Origin: Gordonia crocea | GTDB taxonomy: Bacteria > Actinomycetota > Actinomycetes > Mycobacteriales > Mycobacteriaceae | Reading direction: 5' to 3' | DNA length: 64,000 nucleotides | NCBI RefSeq assembly: GCF_009932435.1 | Contig: NZ_BJOU01000008.1 | Location: 43,575-107,574 of the forward strand | In this document: piece by piece, positions 33,546 through 42,494 of the stretch | Layout of the letters: each line of letters opens with the position of its first letter | Numbering within the stretch: the first letter of the stretch is position 1 | Position numbers and translations under genes: made by a program | The notes under the pieces: model-generated | The model's input: only the letters and a program-made list of their open reading frames with translations | The model's database searches: none | Told to the model about the DNA's origin: nothing

Positions 33546-34579
33546 CGGACTCCTCCCGTCAGCCCGGCGACCGGGCCGGGCATGCCGCGCAGCACCACTT
33601 CGGCGCGCAGCACCGGTCGGCCGCCGACCTTGGGCAAGGCGCGGTCGATGTTGGCGATGAGCTGGGCGATCTGCAGGCCGTTCTTCCGGGCGTTGGGCGA
33701 ACTGTCGAGGATCCGTTGCAGCAGCGGAAGGACGTCTTTCATCAGCGGCATAGCCTGGCCGAGTCCGCTGGGGCCCAGCAGGCGGGACAGGTCGCCCATG
33801 GTGGTGGTCGTCGCATAGTCGAAGCCCTTGCGCGCTTTCTCCAAGAAGGCCTTGCCGCCCTTGCGTGAATCCGGCCATTGCAGCAGGGTGTCGACCGCCG
33901 GGAGGATCTGGCGGAGGCCGTCGGGCAACCCGCTGACCAGCTCGGTCATCTGCGGCAGCGTCACGTCGGCGGGGATCGACTCGGTCTCGACCACCAGTCC
34001 GGTCAGCCGGCCGAGGATCTCGATGACCGGCATGAACGCCATGGTCGCCCGGTCGGCTTTGTCGAGCAGATCGCTGACGTACGGGGCGAATGCCTTGTCC
34101 TGCAGGTCGGCGAGCTGTCGCAGCATCGAGGTGAGGGTGGCGTCGACGGGGGTGTCGGGGAAAAAGTCACCGCCGTTGGCGATCGGGTCCCCGCCGGGTT
34201 CGCTGTTGAGCACGACCGCGGAGATGCCAAACAGGTTCTTGGGCGCGTAGCTCAGCCGGGTCGTGGAGGTGAGGACGCCCGGGTTGGTCAGCCGGCCCTT
34301 GTCCAACTCCAGGTCGAGGACGTAGTCGCCCTTCGGCCCCGCCGCGACCGAGCGGACCACTCCGATCTCCGAACCGTTGACGACGACGCCGGTGCCCCTG
34401 TCGATCCCGCCGGCGAGGGTGTCGGTGTGCATCCGCACGCGCACGACGTCCTCGGGCAGCAGGGCCGCGATGCCCACCGCCGCAACCGTCACCGCGATCG
34501 CCGCGATGATGGCCACCACCGCGCGCCGCAGATAGGTGCTGCGGTCGGCGGACATTCCCGGTGCACGGAAGTCTGGCAT
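33542..34579 (-). CDS. mceA: MceA-family substrate-binding protein, operon 2
   Basis: 345-aa first Mce protein of operon 2. Anchor about 18-42, MCE domain about 48-125 (GSEIGVVRSVAAGPKGDYVLDL; FGISAVVLNSEPGG), helical region to the end. Shorter than its operon 1 counterpart and without the C-terminal Pro/Tyr extension. It follows yrbEB by 6 nt and overlaps mceB by GTGA. Confidence 0.91.
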   Translation of the reverse strand: MPDFRAPGMSADRSTYLRRAVVAIIAAIAVTVAAVGIAALLPEDVVRVRMHTDTLAGGIDRGTGVVVNGSEIGVVRSVAAGPKGDYVLDLELDKGRLTNPGVLTSTTRLSYAPKNLFGISAVVLNSEPGGDPIANGGDFFPDTPVDATLTSMLRQLADLQDKAFAPYVSDLLDKADRATMAFMPVIEILGRLTGLVVETESIPADVTLPQMTELVSGLPDGLRQILPAVDTLLQWPDSRKGGKAFLEKARKGFDYATTTTMGDLSRLLGPSGLGQAMPLMKDVLPLLQRILDSSPNARKNGLQIAQLIANIDRALPKVGGRPVLRAEVVLRGMPGPVAGLTGGVR

Positions 34580-34585
34580 CAGTCC

Positions 34586-35461
34586 CTACCCCCGGAAGAC
34601 GAACGGGGAGTTGAAGCCCCAGAAGATGAGCGTGAGCACCAGGTCGAGGGCGACGATGGCGACCAGGCTGGCGCGGATCGCGCGGCCGGAGGCCACCCCG
34701 ACGCCCTCTGGGCCGCCGGCGGCGAAATAGCCCTTGTAGCAGTGGATCACGATGACGACGATGATGAAGATCGCGACTTTCAGGGTCGCGTAGACCAGGT
34801 CGGGGAAGTTGATGAACTGGTTGAAGTAGTGGTTGTAGGCCCCGGCCGACTCCCCGCGCGTCTGCACGACGACGGCGCTGGACAGGTAGGCGGCGAGGAT
34901 GGCGATCAGGAAGGTCGGCAGGATCGTGATGATCCCGGCGATGACCCGGGTCGAGACGACGAAGGCGATCGAGTGGACGCCGACGACTTCGAGCGCGTCG
35001 ATCTCCTCGCTGATCCGCATCGAGCCGATCTCCGCGGTCATCCGACACCCCGCCTGCACGGCGAATCCGAGGGCGGCCAGCAGCGGTGCGAACTCGCGGG
35101 TGATGGCGTACGAGGAGACGCTGCCGGCCACTGGCCCGAGGTCGAGCATGCTCAGGGTGCCGTGCGCGACGATGGCGACGGTGGCCCCAGCGGCCAACCC
35201 CAGGACTGCCATGACCAACGCGGTCCCGCCGCCGACGATGATCGCGCCGCGCCCCCAGGCCAGATCGGTGACGGTGCGGATGGTCTGCCCCCGGAACCGC
35301 CACATGGCCTGCGGGGCATAGCGCACCGCATAGTAGGCGAAGGAGAGGAAGTGGCCGACGTTGGCCAGCGCCTCGACCGCCTTGCCGGACAGGCCGTAGA
35401 GCCAACCCAAACCAGTCGGCCGATAGGCGGCGGGTACCCCCATAGCAGTAGCCACCCCCAT
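34586..35461 (-). CDS. yrbEB: MlaE-family permease YrbEB, first gene of mce operon 2
   Basis: 291-aa B-type permease subunit. B-type motifs are AAGGPEGVGVASGRAIRASLV and SMRISEEIDALEVVGV. It is the first gene of the operon, preceded by a promoter with an inverted repeat (35491-35524), whereas its partner yrbEA is 7 kb downstream. Start ATG 35461 is nominal; a second ATG (MGVPAAYR) six codons in is possible. No ATPase gene is present in this operon. Confidence 0.93.
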   Translation of the reverse strand: MGVATAMGVPAAYRPTGLGWLYGLSGKAVEALANVGHFLSFAYYAVRYAPQAMWRFRGQTIRTVTDLAWGRGAIIVGGGTALVMAVLGLAAGATVAIVAHGTLSMLDLGPVAGSVSSYAITREFAPLLAALGFAVQAGCRMTAEIGSMRISEEIDALEVVGVHSIAFVVSTRVIAGIITILPTFLIAILAAYLSSAVVVQTRGESAGAYNHYFNQFINFPDLVYATLKVAIFIIVVIVIHCYKGYFAAGGPEGVGVASGRAIRASLVAIVALDLVLTLIFWGFNSPFVFRG

Positions 35462-35490
35462 TGCATCCGCGCTGCGGTAAATTGCCGATT

Positions 35491-35524
35491 ACCGTATCAG
35501 TCTTCTGTGTCGCTGTTCACAGAA
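35491..35524 (-). promoter_or_regulatory. mce operon 2 promoter with operator-like inverted repeat
   Basis: A perfect 7-bp inverted repeat TTCTGTG-N8-CACAGAA spans 35503-35524. On the minus strand it overlaps a -35-like TGAACA (35519-35514), 17 bp from TACGGT (35496-35491), which carries an upstream TG as an extended -10. The repeat is therefore placed to block or modulate the promoter 30-60 bp before yrbEB. Regulator family unknown. The remainder of 35462-35610 shows nothing else. Confidence 0.5.
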
Positions 35525-35610
35525 CCTCGATGTAACCGTGTCGGGTCACCCTAGTTGGACACTTGACCAGCAACGATGGTTTTCGCCAAGTTCGCTCATC
35601 ATCGCCACCG

Positions 35611-36123
35611 CTACGACGGCAGGCCGCTTTCGGCAAAGATCACCCGGTAGGCAAAGCCCGCCTCGGGCCCCAGGACGACGGAAACGAGGTCGATCAGGGC
35701 GGCCCGGAACCCGGCCCCGTGGGCGGCATCGGAAGTGTCGTCGAGGTGGTGGGCCAACTCGTGCAGCACCACCAGCTCCCGCAAGGCCCACCGTCCGCCG
35801 GCCACCGGAATGGCGATGACACCGGGTTGCCCGGCCACGGATTCGTAGGTGGCCGCCGACGCCCCGCGGCGGGCCCGGACGACGACCGGCTCGCCGGCGC
35901 GGGGAAACCGGTCGACCACCGCCGGCATCGCCACCACCCGGCCGACATAGTCGCGGATCGACTCCAGCGTCGCGAACCGCGCCTCCACCGGAAGCGTCAG
36001 ATCGGCGCCGCCCACCCGGGCCATGCGGGTGGCCCCGACGTTGTCGAACAGTCCGAACACCATCCGCTCGGCCGCGTACACCGCACTGCGGCCGTGGTCG
36101 GCGGGCCGCCCGGACCCGGTCAT
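35611..36123 (-). CDS. TIGR04338-type putative metallohydrolase
   Basis: 170-aa protein with the zinc-metallopeptidase motif HELAHH (residues 121-126) in LRELVVLHELAHHLDD, followed by a Gly-containing segment HGAGFRAALIDLV. This is the arrangement of the small actinobacterial TIGR04338 family, usually encoded next to a DUF2786 gene, as here. No signal peptide. Start ATG 36123 forms an ATGA overlap with the DUF2786 stop. Substrate unknown. Confidence 0.8.
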   Translation of the reverse strand: MTGSGRPADHGRSAVYAAERMVFGLFDNVGATRMARVGGADLTLPVEARFATLESIRDYVGRVVAMPAVVDRFPRAGEPVVVRARRGASAATYESVAGQPGVIAIPVAGGRWALRELVVLHELAHHLDDTSDAAHGAGFRAALIDLVSVVLGPEAGFAYRVIFAESGLPS

Positions 36124-36944
36124 CCCTCGATGGCGCCGCGGGAGGAGCCGAAACGCTGTTGGTCGCCGAGCCGCGCCCGCCGCCCCGCCCGGTCGCCGGC
36201 GCGGCGGGCGGCCTCGGAATAGCCGGCCTCGGCCCGGGCCGGGCGCCACCTGCCGCGGGCGCTCGACTGCTCGGAGTAGAAGTCGGCGACTTCGACCTCT
36301 TTGTGGCGCAACGCGATTGCCGTCGACGACCCGCCGGAGTCACGTTCTGAGCGGGTCGCCTCCGCCCGCGCCTCGTCGCGGGCGGTGCTCAGCCGCGCCC
36401 CCACCCGTTCAGCGAAGGCGGATTGGAAGTTCAGCCGGGCGGTGATCGGCGACAGCGCCGTCTCCTCGACGACCCGGCGCGAACGCCACCCGCTGCCGCG
36501 GCGCACCACCCGGGCCGCGCGCTCCCCCTTGTAGGCGCCGGACTTCAGGTAGGCATCACTGGCCGCGACCATCTGCACGAGCAGCGAACTGTAGAGCGCC
36601 TCCACCGTGTCGACATCGGTGTCAAAGCCGTAGGCGAGGACGAACGTGGAGTTGTGCGCGACGTCGACGGTGACGTCGTTGGCCCGCGCGATCGCGACGA
36701 ACAACTGCACGTAGGTCCGCAACCCGCGCTTGCCGGCCGTCCCGATCGTGATCTGCCGGGCGACCGGGACCGACCGCTCGCGTGCCGCGGGGTCGTGCGA
36801 CCGGGCGACTGCGAGGTCGATGGCCGCGGCGGTGGCCATCCGCTGGGCCGCCGCCATGAACGTCTGGGCCTCGTGCTCGTTGTCGGTGCCTTCGGCCTGC
36901 CGCAGCAGAGCTGCGATTCGGGCCAGCGTCTTGTCGTCGCGCAT
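36120..36944 (-). CDS. DUF2786 domain protein
   Basis: 274-aa protein. Residues 1-45 match the DUF2786 pattern (LARIAALLRQAEGTDNEHEAQTFMAAAQRMA), followed by a predicted mixed domain (LFVAIARANDVTVDVAHNS, FDTDVDTVEALYSSLL) and an Arg/Ala-rich helical C-terminus. Function unknown. Start ATG 36944 is supported by TAGTCT 7 nt upstream, a leaderless promoter pattern. It overlaps the metallohydrolase gene by 4 nt, suggesting a joint job. Confidence 0.82.
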   Translation of the reverse strand: MRDDKTLARIAALLRQAEGTDNEHEAQTFMAAAQRMATAAAIDLAVARSHDPAARERSVPVARQITIGTAGKRGLRTYVQLFVAIARANDVTVDVAHNSTFVLAYGFDTDVDTVEALYSSLLVQMVAASDAYLKSGAYKGERAARVVRRGSGWRSRRVVEETALSPITARLNFQSAFAERVGARLSTARDEARAEATRSERDSGGSSTAIALRHKEVEVADFYSEQSSARGRWRPARAEAGYSEAARRAGDRAGRRARLGDQQRFGSSRGAIEG

Positions 36945-37000
36945 ACTTCTTAGACTATTCGGGAGCCCGAACGGTTCCCCGGCAGCGGTTGGCCATCCCG

Positions 37001-38212
37001 TCAGGACGGGGCGTGGCGGCGCAGTTCCCAGCGCGCGATGGACCGTTTGTGCACCTCGTCGGGACCGTCGGCCAGCCGCAGGGTGCGCAGGTGGGCGTAG
37101 GCGCTGGCGAGCGGGTAGTCGTCGGTGACGCCGGCCCCGCCGAACACCTGGATGGCGCGATCGAGCAGCTTGAGGGCCATTTCCGGCGCCGCGACCTTGA
37201 TGGCGGCGATCTCGGTGGCGGCGGCCTTGTTGCCGACCGTGTCCATCATGTGCGCGGCCTTGAGCGTCAACAGCCGCACCATCTCGATCTCGATGCGCGC
37301 CTCGGCAATCCAGTCCTGGATGTTCCCCCGCGCCGCCAACGGTTTGCCGAAGGTGACGCGCTGGGCGGCCCGTTGGCACATCAGCTCCAAGGTCCGCTCG
37401 GCCATCCCGACGGTGCGCATGCAGTGGTGGATGCGGCCCGGTCCGAGGCGGGCCTGCGCGATCGCGAACCCCTCCCCCTCCCCGGCTAGCACGTCGGCGG
37501 CGGGCACCCGCACGTCGGTGAAGGTGATCTCGGCGTGCCCCTCCCGGTCGTGGTAGCCGAAGACCGGCAGGTTCCGCACGACGGTGATCCCGGGGGCGTC
37601 GATGGGCACGACCATCATCGATTGTTGGCGGTGGGTGGCCGCCGTCGGATCGGTCTTGCCCATGACGATGAGCACCCGGCAGTGCGGGTGCATCGCGTTG
37701 GAGGCGAACCACTTTCGGCCGTTGAGGATATAGGAGTCACCGTCGCGACGCATCGACATCTCGATGTTGGTGGCATCCGAACTGGCCACCGCCGGTTCGG
37801 TCATCGCGAACGCCGACCGGATCTCGCCGGCCAGCAGCGGTTTGAGCCAGCGCTCCTTGTGCTCGTCGGTGCCGTAGAGCGTCAGGACCTCCATGTTCCC
37901 GGTGTCGGGGGCGTTGCAGTTGAACACCTCGGGGGCGATCTCGCTGCGGCCCATGATCTCGGCCAGCGGCGCGTAGTCCAGGTTGGACAGCCCCGGCCCC
38001 CACTCGGAGTAGGGGTGGAAGAGGTTCCACAGCCCGGCCGAGCGGGCCTGCGACTTGAGCTCTTCGAGGATCGGCGGCTGGAAGTGCGGGTCGGCCACCG
38101 CCGCCATCTGCTGGTGGTAGAGCCGCTCACCCGGATAGACCCGGGTGTCCATGAACTCCAGGAGTTGGTCCCGGTAGGCGTTGCTGCGTTCGGAGAAGGC
38201 GGGGATCGTCAT
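37001..38212 (-). CDS. Acyl-CoA dehydrogenase family protein
   Basis: 403-aa flavoprotein that should introduce a double bond into an acyl-CoA thioester. All three ACAD domains are visible: N-terminal helices (residues 1-125), the beta domain with [18 protein letters not shown] (FAD contact), and the C-terminal helical bundle with [10 protein letters not shown], then [15 protein letters not shown]. The closest general type is the ACAD10/11-like and bacterial long-chain group. ATG 38212 overlaps the SDR stop (ATGA). Likely fatty acid or sterol side-chain oxidation; the substrate is not readable. Confidence 0.9.
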   Translation of the reverse strand: MTIPAFSERSNAYRDQLLEFMDTRVYPGERLYHQQMAAVADPHFQPPILEELKSQARSAGLWNLFHPYSEWGPGLSNLDYAPLAEIMGRSEIAPEVFNCNAPDTGNMEVLTLYGTDEHKERWLKPLLAGEIRSAFAMTEPAVASSDATNIEMSMRRDGDSYILNGRKWFASNAMHPHCRVLIVMGKTDPTAATHRQQSMMVVPIDAPGITVVRNLPVFGYHDREGHAEITFTDVRVPAADVLAGEGEGFAIAQARLGPGRIHHCMRTVGMAERTLELMCQRAAQRVTFGKPLAARGNIQDWIAEARIEIEMVRLLTLKAAHMMDTVGNKAAATEIAAIKVAAPEMALKLLDRAIQVFGGAGVTDDYPLASAYAHLRTLRLADGPDEVHKRSIARWELRRHAPS

Positions 38213-39027
38213 CGGTTTCCTTTGCTGATCGATTGCCGCACGGCACTGTGCAGCCGGCGCATTCCGCCGAGCCACCGGCCGTAGTCGGCCCCTTTGCCGC
38301 GGTACATCTCGAGGACCTCGGGATGCGGGAGGACGAGGAACCGGTCCTGTTCCACGGCGTCGAGGACGGTCGCCGCCACCGACTCCGGGGTGTGCACCGG
38401 CCCGGCCGATTCGACGGTGCGCAGCATCAGCGCCTCCTGGTCGTCGACGGGCCGCGCGGGGCGCAACAGCGCCGTGTCGACCCCCATGGGGCACACGCAG
38501 CTGACGCCGACGCCGGCGTCGCCGTAGGTGATCGACAGCCATTCGGCGAAGCCGACGACGGCGTGCTTCGTGGTCGAGTACGTCGCCGACCCGATCTGGG
38601 AGAGCAGCCCGGCCGCCGATGCGGTACTGACGAAGTAGCCGCCGCCCCGCTCGACCCAACCGGGGATCAGCGCCTGCGCCGCCCGGACGTGCGCGAGCAG
38701 GTTGACGTCGATGCTGCGCGTCCAGTCCGCCGCGGTGCCCAGGCCCGACCCGACACCGATCCCGGCGTTGGCGAAGTACAGGTCCACCGGGCCGAATGCC
38801 TCCGTGGCGACCGCGATCTGGGCGGCGATCACCGCCGGGTCGGAGGTGTCGCCCGCAGCCGCCACCGCGGTCCCGGCGGGCAGGGCCGCCGTCGCACGCT
38901 CGGTGGCGTCGGCGTCGAGATCGGCGACGACGACGCGCGCCGATCGTCGGACCAGTTCGTGTGTCAGCGCGGCCCCGATCCCACTGGCCGCTCCGGTGAC
39001 AATCGCTACCCGTCCATCAAGCTCCAC
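38209..39027 (-). CDS. Short-chain dehydrogenase/reductase
   Basis: 272-aa NAD(P)-dependent oxidoreductase. The cofactor motif TGAASGIG lies near residue 12, NAG at about 90, catalytic Ser in STASAAG and the YSTTK catalytic Tyr/Lys pair. Asp at the end of beta 2 (VVADLDAD) suggests NAD preference. GTG 39027 is chosen because TACGTT lies 7 nt upstream, giving a leaderless start and the usual short N-terminus; a longer ATG start at 39108 has no support. It is the first gene of a two-gene unit with the acyl-CoA dehydrogenase. Confidence 0.9.
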   Translation of the reverse strand: MELDGRVAIVTGAASGIGAALTHELVRRSARVVVADLDADATERATAALPAGTAVAAAGDTSDPAVIAAQIAVATEAFGPVDLYFANAGIGVGSGLGTAADWTRSIDVNLLAHVRAAQALIPGWVERGGGYFVSTASAAGLLSQIGSATYSTTKHAVVGFAEWLSITYGDAGVGVSCVCPMGVDTALLRPARPVDDQEALMLRTVESAGPVHTPESVAATVLDAVEQDRFLVLPHPEVLEMYRGKGADYGRWLGGMRRLHSAVRQSISKGNR

Positions 39028-39049
39028 GACAGCCAACGTATCGCCCCGA

Positions 39050-39553
39050 CTACGCTCGCGTCGGCGTTCCGACTTCGCGCAGGGAACGGGCGATGGCATC
39101 GGCCGCACCGCGCAACCCGGGGTCCCACGCCGAGACGACCCAGCGCAGGCCTCGACACCCGACGAGCGCCGTGTACGCGGGCATCCCGCTCACCTCGCCG
39201 CGGGCCGACGCACCCTCGAGACCGTGGGCCCGCCACTGCTCACGGCGCAGTGCGGCCAGCGCGCGCGATCCGAGATGGTCGAAGTGTCTGTGCAAGTACT
39301 CGTCGAGGTCCCGCACACTGGTGGCCGGCCGTGCCCCTTTGCCGGCCCGGCGTGACACATCGATGGTTCCGCTCATCGCGTAGTCGGCGCCGATCATCGT
39401 GACATACCCGTTGTCCGAGGTCACCCGGAATCCCGGCGGCAGGACTCCCCTCACCCCCGACGAGCCGAGCATCACGGCACCGTCGGCGGCCGAATGGCCC
39501 GAGTCGGCGATCGCGGCCACGGGCACCCACCGGTGCGCCGATGTGGACCCCAC
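39050..39553 (-). CDS. Hypothetical protein
   Basis: About 167 aa from GTG 39553, chosen because TACCCT lies 6 nt upstream and because a longer start at 39601 would overlap the rplA terminator. I do not recognise the family. No transmembrane helix or signal peptide is evident. The sequence is Gly/Ala/Arg rich with a plausible globular segment (FRVTSDNGYVTMIGADYAMSGTIDV) and ends with WVVSAWDPGLRGAADAIARSL. It sits 22 nt upstream of the SDR gene on the same strand, so it may belong to that unit. Confidence 0.55.
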   Translation of the reverse strand: MGSTSAHRWVPVAAIADSGHSAADGAVMLGSSGVRGVLPPGFRVTSDNGYVTMIGADYAMSGTIDVSRRAGKGARPATSVRDLDEYLHRHFDHLGSRALAALRREQWRAHGLEGASARGEVSGMPAYTALVGCRGLRWVVSAWDPGLRGAADAIARSLREVGTPTRA

Positions 39554-39585
39554 AGGCCGAGGGTACCTGCGCACCACCGTAAAAC

Positions 39586-39623
39586 GGGACGAACCCAACA
39601 CCGTGTGGTGTTGGGTTCGTCCC
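39586..39623 (-). terminator. Intrinsic terminator after rplA
   Basis: A perfect 17-bp stem GGGACGAACCCAACACC with its complement and a GTGT loop, followed on the minus strand by GTTTTA. It lies 28 nt after the rplA stop. Confidence 0.85.
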
Positions 39624-39651
39624 GTAGTCGAGTGGACTCAGCGCGTGAGGA

Positions 39652-40368
39652 TCACGCCTGGGCCGGCACCGCGAAGTTGCGCGTCACCGACGGATCGACC
39701 GGGATGCCCGGGCCCGTCGTCGTCGACACGGTGACCTTCTTGATGTAGCGGCCCTTGGCGGCCGACGGCTTGGCGCGCATGATCTCGTCGTAGGCGGCGC
39801 CGTAGTTCTCCGCGAGCTGCTCGGCGGAGAAGGACGCCTTGCCGATCACGAAGTGCAGGTTGGCGGCCTTGTCGACGCGGAAGTTGATCTTGCCGCCCTT
39901 GATGTCGGCGACGGCCTTGGTGACGTCGGCGGTCACGGTACCGGTCTTCGGGTTCGGCATGAGGCCGCGCGGGCCGAGCACACGGGCGATCCGGCCGACC
40001 TTGGCCATCTGGTCCGGGGTGGCGATCGCGGCGTCGAACTCCAGCCAGCCGCCCTGGATCTTCTCGATCAGGTCCTCGGCGCCGACCTCGTCGGCACCCG
40101 CGGCGGTCGCCTCGGCGGCCTTGTCGCCGGTGGCGAACACGATGACGCGGGCGGTCTTACCGGTGCCGTGCGGCAGGTTGACAGTGCCGCGCACCAGCTG
40201 GTCGGCCTTGCGGGGATCGACACCCAGGCGGATGGCGACCTCGACGGTCGAGTCGGTGTTCTTCGAACCGGTGTCCTTGGCGAGCTGCGCAGCTTCCAGC
40301 GGGCTGTACAGCGCGTCCTTGTCGACCTTTTCCGCGGCGGCGCGGTAGGCCTTGCTTCGTTGTGCCAT
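39652..40368 (-). CDS. rplA: 50S ribosomal protein L1
   Basis: 238-aa L1, which forms the ribosomal L1 stalk and represses its own operon by binding the mRNA leader. The signature [15 protein letters not shown] and the C-terminal [17 protein letters not shown] are typical. Start ATG 40368 (MAQRSKAYR), preceded by GAAGGA on the minus strand; a longer frame start is not supported. It follows rplK by 104 nt and is followed by a strong terminator. Confidence 0.98.
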   Translation of the reverse strand: MAQRSKAYRAAAEKVDKDALYSPLEAAQLAKDTGSKNTDSTVEVAIRLGVDPRKADQLVRGTVNLPHGTGKTARVIVFATGDKAAEATAAGADEVGAEDLIEKIQGGWLEFDAAIATPDQMAKVGRIARVLGPRGLMPNPKTGTVTADVTKAVADIKGGKINFRVDKAANLHFVIGKASFSAEQLAENYGAAYDEIMRAKPSAAKGRYIKKVTVSTTTGPGIPVDPSVTRNFAVPAQA

Positions 40369-40472
40369 TGCTCTGTTCCTTCTCCGGGGTATCCCGGGTA
40401 TGTGGTTGATGGGCCGAGCCGGCCCTCCCACGGGGTGGTTGCCGTCGCGCGCGGCGACGACGGTGGTTTGTC

Positions 40473-40907
40473 TTAGCCCTCGACGGTGATGCCCATGGAG
40501 CGGGCGGTACCGGCGATGATCTTCGCAGCCTGATCGATGTCGTTGGCGTTGAGATCCTCGGCCTTGGTCTTGGCGATCTCACGGACCTGGTCCATGGTGA
40601 CCTTGCCGACCTTGTTCACATGCGGCTCGCCGGAGCCCTTCTGCAGACCAGCAGCCTTGAGCAGCAGCTTGGCAGCGGGCGGGGTCTTCAGCTTGAAATC
40701 AAACGAGCGGTCTTCGTACACGAAGATTTCCACCGGGATCACGTTGCCGCGCTGATTCTCAGTCGCGGCGTTGTAAGCCTTGCAGAACTCCATGATGTTC
40801 ACGCTGTGCTGACCCAGCGCCGGACCCACCGGCGGAGCCGGATTGGCCTGGCCCGCCTGGATCTGGAGCTTGATGATCCCGGCGATCTTCTTCTTCTTGG
40901 GAGGCAT
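40473..40907 (-). CDS. rplK: 50S ribosomal protein L11
   Basis: 144-aa L11 of the GTPase-associated centre, needed for stringent factor activation. The N-terminus [20 protein letters not shown] with the Pro-rich [15 protein letters not shown] loop is diagnostic, and the C-terminal rRNA-binding domain ends in [12 protein letters not shown] good ribosome binding site (AAGGAC) precedes the ATG. Part of the secE-nusG-rplK-rplA series. Confidence 0.98.
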
Positions 40908-40932
40908 CCTCTTTGTCCTTCTTCTTTCCTCA

Positions 40933-41004
40933 TCCGCGCACGCTGGATACGCGGAAGTCTCTGTGTCCCGGAGTTCCGGGGGTCACGGGGGCGGAGCCCC
41001 CGTG
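40933..41004 (-). promoter_or_regulatory. Structured nusG-rplK intergenic leader (three hairpins)
   Basis: Three perfect stem-loops occur in a row: CACGGGGGC/GCCCCCGTG (40984-41004), CCCGGA/TCCGGG (40967-40980) and TCCGCG/CGCGGA (40933-40955). The first lies 3 nt after the nusG stop and could act as a U-less terminator or processing site; the others precede rplK where an L1-binding regulatory leader is expected. Confidence 0.5.
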
Positions 41005-41007
41005 GGT

Positions 41008-41841
41008 CTAGATCTTCTCGACCTGGTTGAACGCGAGCTCGACCGGCGTTTCGCGGCCGAAGATCGAGACGAGCACCTTGACCTTGCGCTGCTCGGCGTT
41101 GACCTCGCTGATCGACGCGGGCAGGGTCGCGAACGGGCCGTCCATGACGGTGACCGACTCGCCGACCTCGAAATCGACCTCGATCGGCGCGGTGACCGCG
41201 GCCGCCGCGGCAGCCACGTCGGCACCACCCTTGGCCGTGGCGGCGGCCTTCTTGGGCTCGGTGCGCGGGACCAAGAACTTGAGCACCTCGTCGAGGGTCA
41301 GCGGCGAGGGCCGCGACGTCAGGCCGACGAAGCCGGTGACGCCGGGGGTGTTGCGCACGGCGCCCCACGACTCGTCGTTCAGATCCATCCGCACCAGGAT
41401 GTAGCCGGGGAGGATCTTGCGGTTGACCTTCTTGGGCTGGCCGTTCTTGATCTCGGTGACCTCTTCGGTGGGCACCTCAACCTGGAAGATGTACTCCTCG
41501 AGGTCCAGGTTCTGCACACGGGTCTCGAGGTTGGCCTTCACCTTGTTCTCGTAGCCGGCGTAGGAGTGGATCACGTACCACTCGCCGGGCGCGAACCGCA
41601 GCTTACGGCGCATCGCCTCGACCGGATCGTCCTCGTCGTCGGCGCCCTCAGCATCGGCGTCCGCAGCGGGGGTCTCATCGTCGGAGTCGGCCTCATCGGC
41701 GTCGGCCTCGACAATCTCGTCGGTCGCCTCCACGACGGCGTCATCGGTCGCCTCCACGACGGCGTCATCGGTCTGGGCGGTGGCCTCACCCGCCGAGGTG
41801 GTGTCCTCGGTCGATTCGATCTCGTTCTCGGGGGTGGTCAC
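41008..41841 (-). CDS. nusG: Transcription termination/antitermination protein NusG
   Basis: 277-aa NusG from GTG 41841. It is longer than E. coli NusG because of an acidic N-terminal extension (about residues 1-75), a feature of actinobacterial NusG. The NGN domain ([19 protein letters not shown] ... ILVRMDLND) is at about 84-190 and the KOW domain ([22 protein letters not shown]) at about 222-277. An Ala-rich linker separates them. The extension contains a near-perfect 24-bp coding duplication (VVEATDDA). It follows secE by 26 nt. Confidence 0.97.
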   Translation of the reverse strand: MTTPENEIESTEDTTSAGEATAQTDDAVVEATDDAVVEATDEIVEADADEADSDDETPAADADAEGADDEDDPVEAMRRKLRFAPGEWYVIHSYAGYENKVKANLETRVQNLDLEEYIFQVEVPTEEVTEIKNGQPKKVNRKILPGYILVRMDLNDESWGAVRNTPGVTGFVGLTSRPSPLTLDEVLKFLVPRTEPKKAAATAKGGADVAAAAAAVTAPIEVDFEVGESVTVMDGPFATLPASISEVNAEQRKVKVLVSIFGRETPVELAFNQVEKI

Positions 41842-41867
41842 AGCCCGATACTCCTTTGGATTGGTGG

Positions 41868-42239
41868 TTACTTGCCGAAGATCAAGAGCATGAGCTGACC
41901 GAAGCCGATGTCCAGGCCCGCGATGAACGCGGTGAACAGGATGACGAAGACCAGGACGATCAGCGTGAAGACGATGGTCTCCCGCCGAGTCGGCCAGATG
42001 ACCTTCTTCATCTCGGCGACGACCTGCTTCAGGAACTCCCACACCACGACAAACGGGTTGCGCCGGCCAGCGGACTCCGTCTCAGAGGCTTTGTCGGTCC
42101 GCGACGTGCGACGCGACGAACCGGCGCGCTTGCCGGTCGGCCGCAGTTCCTCGACGTCGTCGTCGAGCGTGTCAACCGCAGCGTCGACGGCGTCGTCGGC
42201 CTTCGCCTTGCTCTTGGCAGCTCGATCGCGCTTGCTCAA
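41868..42239 (-). CDS. secE: Preprotein translocase subunit SecE
   Basis: 123-aa clamp subunit of SecYEG. The conserved amphipathic helix plus hinge [22 protein letters not shown] is followed by one C-terminal transmembrane helix. The N-terminal ~60 residues are a charged, actinobacteria-type extension. I chose TTG 42239 (SKRDRAAK follows), with GAGAGGA upstream; the longer frame runs into the tRNA-Trp gene and is impossible. Confidence 0.93.
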   Translation of the reverse strand: MSKRDRAAKSKAKADDAVDAAVDTLDDDVEELRPTGKRAGSSRRTSRTDKASETESAGRRNPFVVVWEFLKQVVAEMKKVIWPTRRETIVFTLIVLVFVILFTAFIAGLDIGFGQLMLLIFGK

Positions 42240-42281
42240 CCTTCGAGTCCTCTCGTTTCCGGTGGCCCTGACATTCCAGGG

Positions 42282-42354
<73 letters not shown>

Positions 42355-42494
42355 TTGTGGCCGAGTACGACCACGTCGATTGACCCCAACATGACCAACG
42401 CGCCACCCTATGGGTAGCGCGCAAGTCAAGAATCAATCTGACACCTCAGTGTAGAGCACCAGCGGTGCCCAGCACCAATCCACTCCCCGTCGGG

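Noticed and set aside
36120..38659. Long minus-strand frames extending DUF2786 upstream to 37712 and the acyl-CoA dehydrogenase to 38659
   Set aside because: They run through neighbouring genes in a different frame; homology and promoter spacing support the starts at 36944 and 38212.
41725..41785. 24-bp duplication in the acidic part of nusG as a regulatory repeat
   Set aside because: It lies in frame within a low-complexity linker and is adequately explained as coding slippage.
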